Part shown: one piece after another, positions 14,854 to 22,594 of the stretch | How the letters are laid out: each line of letters begins with the position of its first letter | Numbering within the stretch: the first letter of the stretch is position 1 | From: a virus | Length of the DNA: 28,047 nucleotides | IMG/VR virus record: IMGVR_UViG_3300007523_000064 | Coordinates: 1 to 28,047 of that record | Direction: 5' to 3' (one strand) | Made by a program: the position numbers and the translations under genes | The notes under the pieces: generated by a model | What the model saw: only the letters and a program-made list of their open reading frames with translations | What the model was told of the DNA's origin: nothing | The model's database searches: none

Positions 14854-15324
14854 ATGACCGACGCAACCGACCTGTGGGCAGCCGTAGTCGTTTCCTACGA
14901 AGTGACCGGCCTCGTCGCGCTGACAGCGATTCGTGACCCGTCGGCGACGACGATCACTACCGCCGTCGGCGTGGACGCGGCGCAGGCTGCGATCAACCTG
15001 TGGCCGTCCTACGCACAACTCGCCTACGACTCGGCGAACGCGCTGCATGTCGAGGTCGCAAAGCGGGCGACGATTGCTGTCCTGTGGGAGCGCGGCGGGA
15101 CGTCGGCGACGATCGCCAAGGTCGAATGGGATGAGGTCTTCGGCGCTGATGGTCTGATCAGCAAGGTTCGTCGCACCGGACCGCGCGGGCGACAGGGACC
15201 GGCGAGCAGCAGTGGCGTGACCGCTAGTTCGGAGATCATCAACGGGCGCCGTGGCCGGCCGTGGTCCGACCGGGACTCGCTGCCGATCATGGGTATCTTG
15301 CCGTCCAGGGGGGGGGCCGACTGA
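14854..15324 (+). CDS. Putative head-tail connector, position of Mu gp36 (DUF1320-like)
   Basis: A 156-residue protein with a GTGAGGA ribosome site before its ATG. The N-terminal half is helical (AAQAAINLWPSYAQLAYD, then HVEVAKRATIAVLWERGG), fitting the small connectors that sit below the portal, and it directly precedes the virion morphogenesis gene, the Mu order. The C-terminus is basic and Gly/Ser-rich. Close to the stop is a run of nine G at 15308-15316, which puts the last residues (SRGGAD) at risk of frame errors. The family call is by position and general character only. Confidence 0.5.
   Translation: MTDATDLWAAVVVSYEVTGLVALTAIRDPSATTITTAVGVDAAQAAINLWPSYAQLAYDSANALHVEVAKRATIAVLWERGGTSATIAKVEWDEVFGADGLISKVRRTGPRGRQGPASSSGVTASSEIINGRRGRPWSDRDSLPIMGILPSRGGAD
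15308..15316 (+). repeat. Nine-base G homopolymer near a gene end
   Basis: Nine consecutive G lie three codons before the stop of the connector gene. One base of backward slippage here would move translation into the frame of the next gene, which is open across this point, and would join both proteins. It may also mark a sequencing-error-prone site. Confidence 0.5.
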
Positions 15325-15908
15325 TGGCTGCCGAGTTCGAGAAGGGCGCGAAGATCGAGCGCATGGAGCGCAATCTCGACAACCCCGAGCGGGCGCTGAA
15401 GCAGATCGGCGTGATGATGGTCTCCGAGTCGCAGACGGCGTTCCGCGAGCAGCGGCTCGGCGATGTGGCATGGCAACCGCGCGGCAAGGTGAACGTTATG
15501 GGCATCATCGCCGACTTCGCGGCCGGCAAGAAGGCGCCACCAGCGCGACGGTTCCAGACGCGACCCGCGCTGCAAGACACCGGCAGGCTGGCGGGGTCGA
15601 TCGCACATCGTCTGGTGTCGTCCCATGTCGTCGAGGTCGGAACCAACCTGCCCTACGCGGGCGTGCTGCACCACGGCGGCGAGGTCGAGTCGCTGCCGAT
15701 CAATCAGCAGGTCCGCGACGGCTTGTCGCGGTGGCTCAAGGGACGGGGCAAGGAATATCGCGAGCAGCTCGGCTGGCTGCTCAACGAGAAGTTCGCCGAC
15801 CAGACGATCAAGATGACCGTTCCGAAGCGCCCAATCGTCGGCATCACAAAGCAGACCATCGAAGACATCCGCACCACGATAGGCGTGAAGATCATGGAGG
15901 CCGACTGA
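15324..15908 (+). CDS. Virion morphogenesis / tail completion protein, Mu G-like
   Basis: A 194-residue protein needed to complete head-tail joining. Residues 84-120 show the family signature: QDTGRLAGSIAHRLV (84-98), then VVEVGTNLPYAG (102-113) and VLHHGGEVE, the pattern TGxL..S...VxVGtn..YA...HxxG of Pfam PF05069. The N-terminus is helical and charged. The ATG at 15324 shares its first base with the previous stop (TGATG). Longer open frame upstream is shadow. The C-terminus RPIVGITKQTIEDIRTTIG follows the family habit of ending with a basic strand and helix. Confidence 0.85.
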   Translation: MAAEFEKGAKIERMERNLDNPERALKQIGVMMVSESQTAFREQRLGDVAWQPRGKVNVMGIIADFAAGKKAPPARRFQTRPALQDTGRLAGSIAHRLVSSHVVEVGTNLPYAGVLHHGGEVESLPINQQVRDGLSRWLKGRGKEYREQLGWLLNEKFADQTIKMTVPKRPIVGITKQTIEDIRTTIGVKIMEAD

Positions 15909-15909
15909 G

Positions 15910-16479
15910 ATGGCCGCAGGTGACATCTCGCGAGTAGTGCGCGCCCCTGGCAGGCTCGTGGTCGACCCGTTGGACGACTTCGCCGCGCTGGCGTCGGAGT
16001 TCCCCTACAGTGGAACGCAGGTCGGCACGGTGCGGCTATGCAGCTTGGTCCCGATCGGACTGCCGCCGTTCCGGGTGTCCTACGAGGCGCTCGGCGAGAC
16101 CGGTCAGATCCTCGAAGGCGATAACCGCTGGGCGTTCTCATGCATGATCCGCGCGTGGGATCGCGAGGCTGTCGAGCAGTTCCTGTCGGACGGCTACGCG
16201 GTCGGTGCATCGACGCAGCACGCGGTCTACAGCGTGCCTGGGACGAGGGTGCCAGGGTCGGCGTCGGTCGCGCGCGGGGTGAAGTTGGCCTACATCCCCG
16301 ATGACGAGATCCACGTTCCAGGCGTGTTGATGTATCGCGCCATTCCGAATTGGACCGAGTCCGCCGAGATGGCGTTCCGCCGCGGCGACGAACTCGGCAT
16401 CCCCATCACCTTCGAATGCCTGCGAGACGACACCGGCCGCATCTTGCAGGTCGGCCGCATCGCGGACCTGAGCATCTGA
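15910..16479 (+). CDS. Putative tail tube protein
   Basis: A 189-residue protein, beta-rich with alternating hydrophobic residues. It starts ISRVVRAPGRLVVDPLDDFA and ends with IPITFECLRDDTGRILQVG followed by RIADLSI. A late strand followed by a Gly/Arg-rich turn and a final GRIADL-type strand resembles the closing strand of major tail tube proteins. The middle (FSCMIRAWDREAVEQF) mixes helix and strand. It follows the head-tail completion gene and precedes a presumed chaperone and terminator. No sheath gene is seen nearby, so the tail is probably non-contractile. The assignment is by position and fold impression, not by a firm motif. Confidence 0.5.
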   Translation: MAAGDISRVVRAPGRLVVDPLDDFAALASEFPYSGTQVGTVRLCSLVPIGLPPFRVSYEALGETGQILEGDNRWAFSCMIRAWDREAVEQFLSDGYAVGASTQHAVYSVPGTRVPGSASVARGVKLAYIPDDEIHVPGVLMYRAIPNWTESAEMAFRRGDELGIPITFECLRDDTGRILQVGRIADLSI

Positions 16480-16480
16480 C

Positions 16481-16903
16481 ATGGAAGTAGACCTGACCAA
16501 CGAAGGATACCGCCGATGGCTTCGCGCGAGGCAACCGCAGCCGATCGCGTGGTTCCTCTCGCTGGACGAGGAAAGCCAAGAGGCGATGGGGATGCTCGGC
16601 GACGACTACACTCGGGACGTGTGCATCGGCATCGGCGTCGCCGTCGTTGGCGAGCTGCCGCAGCAACCCGACGAGACCGACGAAGACATTGTTCGCCGGC
16701 TGACGGCGACCGCCATCGGTGCGTTGGGGCATCCGGCGAAGGCGCATGCGCCATCGGAACCGATTCCCGCACCGACCCTTGCCGGCATCGTCGGCCGCCG
16801 GCTGGCGAGCCAGGAAGCCCATGCCGAGTCCGAGCGCCGCCGCAAAGCCGAGGGTCGCAGCTTTCTCGGCAAGGCGCCCGCGCAGGCCGGGAGCGGCCCG
16901 TGA
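16481..16903 (+). CDS. Possible tail assembly chaperone
   Basis: A 140-residue protein with a charged, mostly helical chain: ends SERRRKAEGRSFLGKAP after a Pro-rich linker (APSEPIPAPT) near 90-100. Position between a tail tube candidate and the tape-measure-type genes is where phages place tail assembly chaperones. Those are often made in two forms by a -1 frameshift. The frame of the next gene is open for 384 bases upstream of its GTG, so such a fusion would be possible, but I found no convincing slippery heptamer near the end. Start is the ATG one base after the previous stop. Confidence 0.4.
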   Translation: MEVDLTNEGYRRWLRARQPQPIAWFLSLDEESQEAMGMLGDDYTRDVCIGIGVAVVGELPQQPDETDEDIVRRLTATAIGALGHPAKAHAPSEPIPAPTLAGIVGRRLASQEAHAESERRRKAEGRSFLGKAPAQAGSGP

Positions 16904-17697
16904 ACGCCCGCCAGTTCGCGCAGCAGATCAAACATAAGCTCGAGGCCGTGACCTGGCCGGCGGGGTCGCAAGACGTCGTCTTCGGCACCCAGAACCGGGT
17001 GGTTGTCTACGCGGGGACACCGACCGAAGAACAGATCCCGCCGGGGTTCCCCTGGGCTCTGGTTGGCATCGGCCCGGCTCAGTTCGACGCCGACGACCCC
17101 GGCCTCGCCACGCAGGAACTCACCGTCACCGTGGGCGCATCGGTAGCAGGCGACCCAATGGGGGCCCAGGCGATCACAGGCGGTCCGATTCTCGACCAAG
17201 GCAAGAGCGCAGGCCGTGGCGTCGGTGACCTCGTGGAGCGCGCGCTGTCGGCTGTGCGCAGCCTGCTGGGGTCCGACGGCGCCAAGGTCATCTTGTCGGC
17301 TGCGAGCACGGGTTCCCCGACGGCGCTGGGTCGCGGTCGTCACCTTGCCATTGCCGAGGTCTCGTTGTCGGCGGTGTGCACTGCCGCCGAGCACTGGAGC
17401 GCCCCGCAGCGGTTGCGCTACTCGACGGTGGCGAGCGTCGGCCGGTGGACGTGGGAAGGGTCGCACTGCGAGGCGCGGTATGACTTCTACCGCTACCGGC
17501 TGGTGCGAAAGCAGGGCACCACGCCGAGCGTGAGTCCGAGCGACGGCACGACGGTCTACACCGGCACCGAGGCCAAGTTCGTCGGCAGCCAGAACAGCGG
17601 CTACGTCTACACGATCTTCTGCGACTACAACTCGCGCGGCGCGGCGCTCGTCGAAGGTAGCAGCAGCGCCGAGCGGGGGGCCTACCGGACCGTCTGA
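16900..17697 (+). CDS. Putative tail terminator-like protein with C-terminal beta domain
   Basis: A 265-residue protein from a GTG overlapping the previous stop (GTGA). The N-terminal part (ARQFAQQIKHKLEAV, then PWALVGIG and LTVTVGASVAGDP) has the helix-then-strands layout of tail terminator proteins, which cap the tail tube and join it to the head. A central helix follows (VGDLVERALSAVRSLLG). From about residue 188 a second segment opens YDFYRYRLVRKQGTTPSVSP, then GYVYTIFCDYNSRGAALVEG, resembling a fibronectin-type or Ig-like domain of the kind often displayed on tails. The open frame before 16900 is a shadow. Confidence 0.5.
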   Translation: MNARQFAQQIKHKLEAVTWPAGSQDVVFGTQNRVVVYAGTPTEEQIPPGFPWALVGIGPAQFDADDPGLATQELTVTVGASVAGDPMGAQAITGGPILDQGKSAGRGVGDLVERALSAVRSLLGSDGAKVILSAASTGSPTALGRGRHLAIAEVSLSAVCTAAEHWSAPQRLRYSTVASVGRWTWEGSHCEARYDFYRYRLVRKQGTTPSVSPSDGTTVYTGTEAKFVGSQNSGYVYTIFCDYNSRGAALVEGSSSAERGAYRTV

Positions 17698-18398
17698 TGG
17701 CTGCTTCCCGCGATGACATGGTGCTGCGGCCGAAGCTGAAGCTAGGCGAGGTGAGTGTTCGCGAGCGCGCGAAGGAAGAGCGTGACATGGAGCGCGCCGT
17801 CCACCGTCGGGGTCGACTTGGGCAGTGGCTTCGGCACCGTGCTGGCCGATTCGCGAAGGCGTCCACCGTGAGGGTGGCGCGGGCGCTTCGGGCGCGAGCG
17901 TTGTCCGCAGGCGGTGCGACGGGTGGACGGGCGGCGTCTGGCGCTGCACGCACGCCGGTCGGGGCAATCGTCGTCGGCGTCGTCATCGCGGTTGCGGTTG
18001 TGGCTCGGCTGATCAGCGGTCGATCTTTCGAAAACATGGGGGCGCAGATTCAGAAGACGATGTTCGGAGACTACGACGAGGAAGCCCTCGCTGGCGGTGA
18101 TGCTCGCAACATGATCACGGGCAACCCAATGCTCACCCGCATCGTCGGAAAGGAGGGGAAGGCGAATGCGCAGATCCAGCAGGTCTACGAGAACTTCAAG
18201 AAGCACGCGCTTCTCCGTCGACTCGGTGATGCCAAGATCAACGAGTCGACGGACTTCCAAGTGAACAACATGGCTGACATGGCGATTCTTCGGATGCGCG
18301 ATGGCGTCATCGAAGGATGGAAGGCTGCGGGCGGAGAAGAATTGGTTCGCGAACTGAAGGACATGCTTCTGATCCTTGGCCTGACGAGGTTCAAGTAG
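17697..18398 (+). CDS. Basic membrane-segment protein, tape-measure-like position
   Basis: A 233-residue protein. The first ~85 residues are strongly basic with Arg-rich helices (ERAKEERDMERAVHRRGR; QWLRHRAGRFAKAS). One hydrophobic span follows at about 87-107 (TPVGAIVVGVVIAVAVVARL), then a charged helical C-terminus (AQIQQVYENFKKHALLRRLG). This is similar in general build to the short membrane-active parts of tape-measure or ejection proteins. Its start overlaps the previous stop (TGATG). I do not recognise the family. It may enter the host membrane during DNA delivery. Confidence 0.4.
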   Translation: MAASRDDMVLRPKLKLGEVSVRERAKEERDMERAVHRRGRLGQWLRHRAGRFAKASTVRVARALRARALSAGGATGGRAASGAARTPVGAIVVGVVIAVAVVARLISGRSFENMGAQIQKTMFGDYDEEALAGGDARNMITGNPMLTRIVGKEGKANAQIQQVYENFKKHALLRRLGDAKINESTDFQVNNMADMAILRMRDGVIEGWKAAGGEELVRELKDMLLILGLTRFK

Positions 18399-18979
18399 TG
18401 GCGCAGGACGAAGCAAAGGTCCGGGTGCGCCTCGACACGCAGCAGGCCAAGGCCGAACTGGACGACCTCGGCAAGAAGGGTCAGGTCGCAACGAATCGCA
18501 TCGGCGCCGGCGTGCGTCGCGCCGTGAAAGGTGGGCTGCGCGCGATCGGTCTTGGCGCGGCAATCGGCGCTGGCGTGCAGGCTGTTCGAGGCGCAGCCAG
18601 CAGTGGTCTCAGTGACGTCGTAGGAGAGATGTTCGGTGGCTACGGGTCTCAGTTCGAGTCGTTCGTGTTCGGCAACCTTTCGGTCGATGCGCGAGCTGAC
18701 CGCACCGCGCGCGAAGAAACGAAAGCCGCCTTCGGCATGATCGTCGGCGCCGCCGGCAAGGACGCACCGATCCCGCCGGGAGTCAAGAGCTGGTTCGATT
18801 CGGTCCAGTCTTTGCGCTACCAAGAGGAACTCGGCAAGCAGATCATCGAATCGAGCGATGACTTCCGAGGCGTGAAGCCGATGGATCTCATCGAACGACT
18901 CAAAACAATGTTAGAGGATGTGATCAAGACCGGCGTCGGAGAGTTCTTCTCACACTTGCCATTCTTCGGGAGTCGCTGA
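18398..18979 (+). CDS. Short tape-measure-like protein
   Basis: A 193-residue protein starting at GTG 18398, which shares a base with the preceding TAG. It opens VAQDEAKVRVRLDTQQAKAE, followed by a Gly/Ala-rich, weakly hydrophobic stretch (LRAIGLGAAIGAGVQAV, about residues 47-63). The opening, strand-rich and acidic with repeated Val/Arg and then a glycine-alanine helix, matches the start of many tail tape-measure proteins, but this one stops at 193 residues instead of continuing for hundreds. The C-terminus is helical (MDLIERLKTMLEDVIKTG). The tail it measures would therefore be very short. The longer open frame upstream is a shadow of the previous gene. Confidence 0.5.
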   Translation: MAQDEAKVRVRLDTQQAKAELDDLGKKGQVATNRIGAGVRRAVKGGLRAIGLGAAIGAGVQAVRGAASSGLSDVVGEMFGGYGSQFESFVFGNLSVDARADRTAREETKAAFGMIVGAAGKDAPIPPGVKSWFDSVQSLRYQEELGKQIIESSDDFRGVKPMDLIERLKTMLEDVIKTGVGEFFSHLPFFGSR

Positions 18980-20340
18980 TGGTCACCAATCCGTTCTCCA
19001 TCACCTACGGCTCGGTCGTTGTCGGTGGCGCCAGCGAGACGCTACTGCTGCACGGCCCATACATCATCGACAAGGGCTACTCATCCCTGCGGCTAGTGTT
19101 CGATGTTGTCGTCGTCGCGACCAGTTATGCGACGTTGCAGACGCTGTCCGAGTCGGTCGAGGCTGGGTTCATCAAGCGCGACCAGAACCTGACGATCAGC
19201 CTGAGCGGCAACGACTGGGTATACGTCACCGGCGTATCGGCGCTGAACGTCACGAGCACCTGCCAGAAGTCGGGAGACCCGCAGACCGACCGCGGCTACA
19301 GCCGGGCGTATACGTGCGTGATCCAGGGTGAGCTACCAGCGTCCGACAACGACGGGTTGCGTGACTTGCAGGTGAACGTCGACTACGCGAGCGGGCGACA
19401 GAAGACCGTCACCATGCGCGGCGTCTACACGGCCACGGCGGCATCGACGAAGGCTAGCGCGCGCTATCAGGCCGACTTCGACGCCGAGGCTTCGACGCTT
19501 CTGACTGGCATCGACAGCGGCGCGGTTTGGGAGCTGGTTGACGAGACCTATGACACGGATCGCAACGATCACACGGCGCAGTTCACGCGGCAGTATTCCG
19601 AACTGCTGGCGGCGCAGTCGCAGGCCGCGACCGACGACGCCGACATCCGGGATCACCGCATCGTGTTCACCGACCTGTCACAGCACCCTGGCGATTCGCA
19701 AGAGAACATCCAGCGGTTGCGGCGCGTGGTGGGCAACTACGATTGCTCGATCGACATCGATCAGACGACGGACATGCAGACCGTGTTTGCCGACAAAGTC
19801 CGACCGCACGTCATTGCGCTGTTCGAATTGAACTTCTCGCCGGTGGTGTTTGGCATCGAGGACGAGCGCGTGAGCTACGACGAGACATCAAAGAGGATGA
19901 GCGTCGCAGTTCAGATGCTCTACCAGAAGTCGGGTGGTGAGAACGTCGTCGAAGTCGCGCAGTCGGTGACGATTCGCGAGTCCCGTCAGATCGACTACAC
20001 CTACGTGCATAGCCGAAACGAGTTCGGCGCCTACGCGGACCCGGGATGGGCGTTGAAGGAGCGAATCTTCGCACGCACGTCGATTGTCATCGGCAGCGAG
20101 ACGCCGAAGGAGCGACTGAGTGGGAGGCCGAAGTCTGGCGAGGCCGGGCTGATCAGCGGGTTCTCAGGTGAGGCCGGTGTCGATTCTGGCATCGGCGGCG
20201 TCAACCGCACGGGCTGGAACACGATCAGCAGCACGAGTCAGGTCACGCCGCGGTGGATCGGCGACCCGGCGTCCGGGCAACAGATCGAGATGTCGATCCT
20301 CACGGAGCAGGTCGTCGAACGTTGGAACGAGGCGCCGTAG
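18979..20340 (+). CDS. Tail or baseplate structural protein
   Basis: A 453-residue protein, predicted mainly beta-strand, with no recognised catalytic motif. It has a Thr/Ser/Val-rich beginning (FSITYGSVVVGGASETLLLH) and regular strand-turn alternation through much of the chain, as in tail or baseplate beta-barrel proteins. A middle part NDGLRDLQVNVDYASGRQKT and a later VVEVAQSVTIRESRQIDYTY show typical repeats of beta hairpins. The tail end (GWNTISSTSQVTPRWIGDPA) resembles a receptor- or hub-side extension. Its TGATG start overlaps the previous gene. Position just before the hub-like gene suggests a distal tail part. Confidence 0.5.
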   Translation: MVTNPFSITYGSVVVGGASETLLLHGPYIIDKGYSSLRLVFDVVVVATSYATLQTLSESVEAGFIKRDQNLTISLSGNDWVYVTGVSALNVTSTCQKSGDPQTDRGYSRAYTCVIQGELPASDNDGLRDLQVNVDYASGRQKTVTMRGVYTATAASTKASARYQADFDAEASTLLTGIDSGAVWELVDETYDTDRNDHTAQFTRQYSELLAAQSQAATDDADIRDHRIVFTDLSQHPGDSQENIQRLRRVVGNYDCSIDIDQTTDMQTVFADKVRPHVIALFELNFSPVVFGIEDERVSYDETSKRMSVAVQMLYQKSGGENVVEVAQSVTIRESRQIDYTYVHSRNEFGAYADPGWALKERIFARTSIVIGSETPKERLSGRPKSGEAGLISGFSGEAGVDSGIGGVNRTGWNTISSTSQVTPRWIGDPASGQQIEMSILTEQVVERWNEAP

Positions 20341-20341
20341 C

Positions 20342-22594
20342 GTGGCCATCGCCTACAAAGCATCGGTGACGCTCGGCGGCGTGAAGCTGGCCGCGACGGG
20401 GTCTATCGTCTGGAAGTTCGTGGCCGGCGTGCAGCCCTACGCGACGGTGATGTCGGTCTACAAGGACAATTGGGACTCGCTCAAGAACCGCATGGGGGAG
20501 TTCCTCACCCTTACGATCAGTGACGCACGCGGTCACACCTACGAAATCAAGAAGCTGACAATCCTGCACGCGGCGCCATCGGAAGGCCCGAACCTCGTTT
20601 CGTTCGTCGTCGCGGATCGGCGGTGGAAGTGGCCATACACGCTGGTCGTGCGTGACTTCAACGTGCCGAAGAAGTCGGGAGACCGCACGGCGTTCTTCAC
20701 GGAGGTGCCGGCTGCGGCTGGCATCACGGTCGACGTCTACGAGTATCGCCGCAGCAGCCTGAACGAGGACGGTGAGAAGTGGACGTCGAAGGGTGCCGTC
20801 GAAGACGTGCTGGATCAGGTCGAGCCCGACGAGGACGCATGGGAGGTCGAGTCGTGGCCGATCAAGGACGGCGTCGAGGTCGCCGAGGAGGGTCAGTTCG
20901 CCATTCAGGGCGTCATGATGCGCGACCAGGGCGATACCGCGATTGCTCGGTTGCTGACGCTGGTGCCAGGCGCATCGCTCTACGTCAACATGGCCGGCAA
21001 GGTCATCGTTTTCGACGGCGCGGACCTGGACGCAGCCGAGAACTACTTGAAGAACGAACTGCCGTTCGCGACGTGGGACGGTGAGAAGGTCGAGTTCGTG
21101 GATCGAAAGGTCATCCGTCCTTCGAAGGTAAACGTCTACTACACGCGCGAGGTCGAGGTTCTGTTCGAGTTCAGTGATGACTACAACGTGACGTCGGTGC
21201 CGCCGGCTCGGAACAGCCCTTACGCGGATAACGTCATTCCGACGACGGATTCCGAGACTGAGATCTTCTCATACGACCCTGAGGTTGGCACCAGTGTTCA
21301 GATAGATACCCTGTATCCTGGAACCTACGTTCCGGTGAAGGACTGGCTCTACCAGATGGACCTGAGGAAGCCTGCTGCTTCCTTCCCGTGGACATTCGAC
21401 TTCGCGCGAGAGGCATGGCTCGTCGGTGACCTGATGGGTGGTTGGGGTGGGACTAGGTTGGATATGACTGAGTTCGCGAGCGTTGCTGCGCGCATTACGG
21501 CGTTTCAGCAGCACTTTCGCCAGACGTTTCGCATCTCTCGACGTTACACCGAACGCATCCGCGACATGCGACCGGTGCGCGTGTCGATGCTGGATCCCGT
21601 CACAGGCACGCGAGCACCTGCGGCGTCGTGGGGTCAGTATGCGACGACATGGTCGGCGAAGGGTGTCAGACTTGCATCCCGCAAGAACTCTCAGAATGCC
21701 ACCGAAAGCACGAACGTCGATACGATTCAGGCTGCCTCTGAGCTGGGTATATCACTGCTCAAGTCGTCACCGTCGCCGATGCAGATCACGGTCATAGACA
21801 AGGATCTAGGCGTGTTCCGACTCGATGGAATCCTCTCGCCCTACGGAACAGAAGATCGGATGTATCCGTGCAACCTCGTCGACAGCAACGAACAACTCGC
21901 GTCTGTCAGTCGCGACCTCACGCAACAGAACAGCAAGCCGATGGGATTCGGCATGCGGTCGTCGACAGGAACCAACGGCATCTTCCTGCGCAGGAAGATG
22001 GACATGAAGGCATGCCTGACGATCATCCCAGCGGCGCCGAACAACAAGTTTCAGTTCCATAAGGTCGTCGTCGAGGCATCCGACATCGCCGAGGTCTACC
22101 AGAGGGAGTTCCGCATCCAGGATGGCGACGGTCCAGAACTCGACGTGTTCGTGCCGCCGGGAGAAGTCACGGCTCGGTTCGCGTGGGCGGAAGACGTTGC
22201 GGCCAAGGCGACGATCAGCGATCTGCTCGGGCTCAACAGCGAGAACCCGAACACGGCCGGTATTGAGGGCCCCGACCTGCCCGGATACGAACTGGTCAAC
22301 GGCAAAAACGAGATTGCGGCGCACTCGGTCGCGGTCGCGGCCGAAGCCATCGCGCAGTTCGCCGATGCGTGGCAGGGTCGCGTCGCGACGCGGGTGCCTG
22401 ACGACGGCCTCAAGCTCGTCGGCAACATGAGCGGCGCGACGATCTCGGTCGCCGGCGCGCCGTCGTCGAAGGTGATGGCGATGCATGATTTCCCGGGACA
22501 GCAGAAGCCGATCAGCCGGTTGGCTATGCTGCCCGAGGCGGCGCGACACTTGATCCTTGGCGTTCTCAAGGTTGGAATCTCACATCACCAATGA
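20342..22594 (+). CDS. Large tail tip / baseplate hub-like protein
   Basis: A 750-residue protein from a GTG at 20342, one base after the previous stop; the extra upstream frame is a shadow. It opens VAIAYKASVTLGGVKLAATG, and its first ~300 residues are strand-rich with a repeated layout of short hairpins, consistent with a hub or tail-tip barrel. A pair of segments, AAAGITVDVYEYRR and ARLLTLVPGASLYVNMAGKV, resembles the LysM/gp44-like hub domain region of tail proteins, where a strand after a helix carries a small residue at its end. The C-terminal third has a mixed helix and strand chain ending LGVLKVGISHHQ. The stop overlaps the next start (ATGA). No peptidoglycan-hydrolase motif was found. 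Confidence 0.45.
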   Translation: MAIAYKASVTLGGVKLAATGSIVWKFVAGVQPYATVMSVYKDNWDSLKNRMGEFLTLTISDARGHTYEIKKLTILHAAPSEGPNLVSFVVADRRWKWPYTLVVRDFNVPKKSGDRTAFFTEVPAAAGITVDVYEYRRSSLNEDGEKWTSKGAVEDVLDQVEPDEDAWEVESWPIKDGVEVAEEGQFAIQGVMMRDQGDTAIARLLTLVPGASLYVNMAGKVIVFDGADLDAAENYLKNELPFATWDGEKVEFVDRKVIRPSKVNVYYTREVEVLFEFSDDYNVTSVPPARNSPYADNVIPTTDSETEIFSYDPEVGTSVQIDTLYPGTYVPVKDWLYQMDLRKPAASFPWTFDFAREAWLVGDLMGGWGGTRLDMTEFASVAARITAFQQHFRQTFRISRRYTERIRDMRPVRVSMLDPVTGTRAPAASWGQYATTWSAKGVRLASRKNSQNATESTNVDTIQAASELGISLLKSSPSPMQITVIDKDLGVFRLDGILSPYGTEDRMYPCNLVDSNEQLASVSRDLTQQNSKPMGFGMRSSTGTNGIFLRRKMDMKACLTIIPAAPNNKFQFHKVVVEASDIAEVYQREFRIQDGDGPELDVFVPPGEVTARFAWAEDVAAKATISDLLGLNSENPNTAGIEGPDLPGYELVNGKNEIAAHSVAVAAEAIAQFADAWQGRVATRVPDDGLKLVGNMSGATISVAGAPSSKVMAMHDFPGQQKPISRLAMLPEAARHLILGVLKVGISHHQ

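Noticed and set aside
16516-16899. A longer start for the tail terminator-like gene
   Set aside because: The upstream part reads as a shadow of the 140-residue gene, and the GTG at 16900 forms the GTGA junction typical of this operon.
16606-17967. A 453-residue open frame on the minus strand
   Set aside because: It is opposite three overlapping plus-strand tail genes joined by stop/start overlaps, and its sequence has no recognisable motif.
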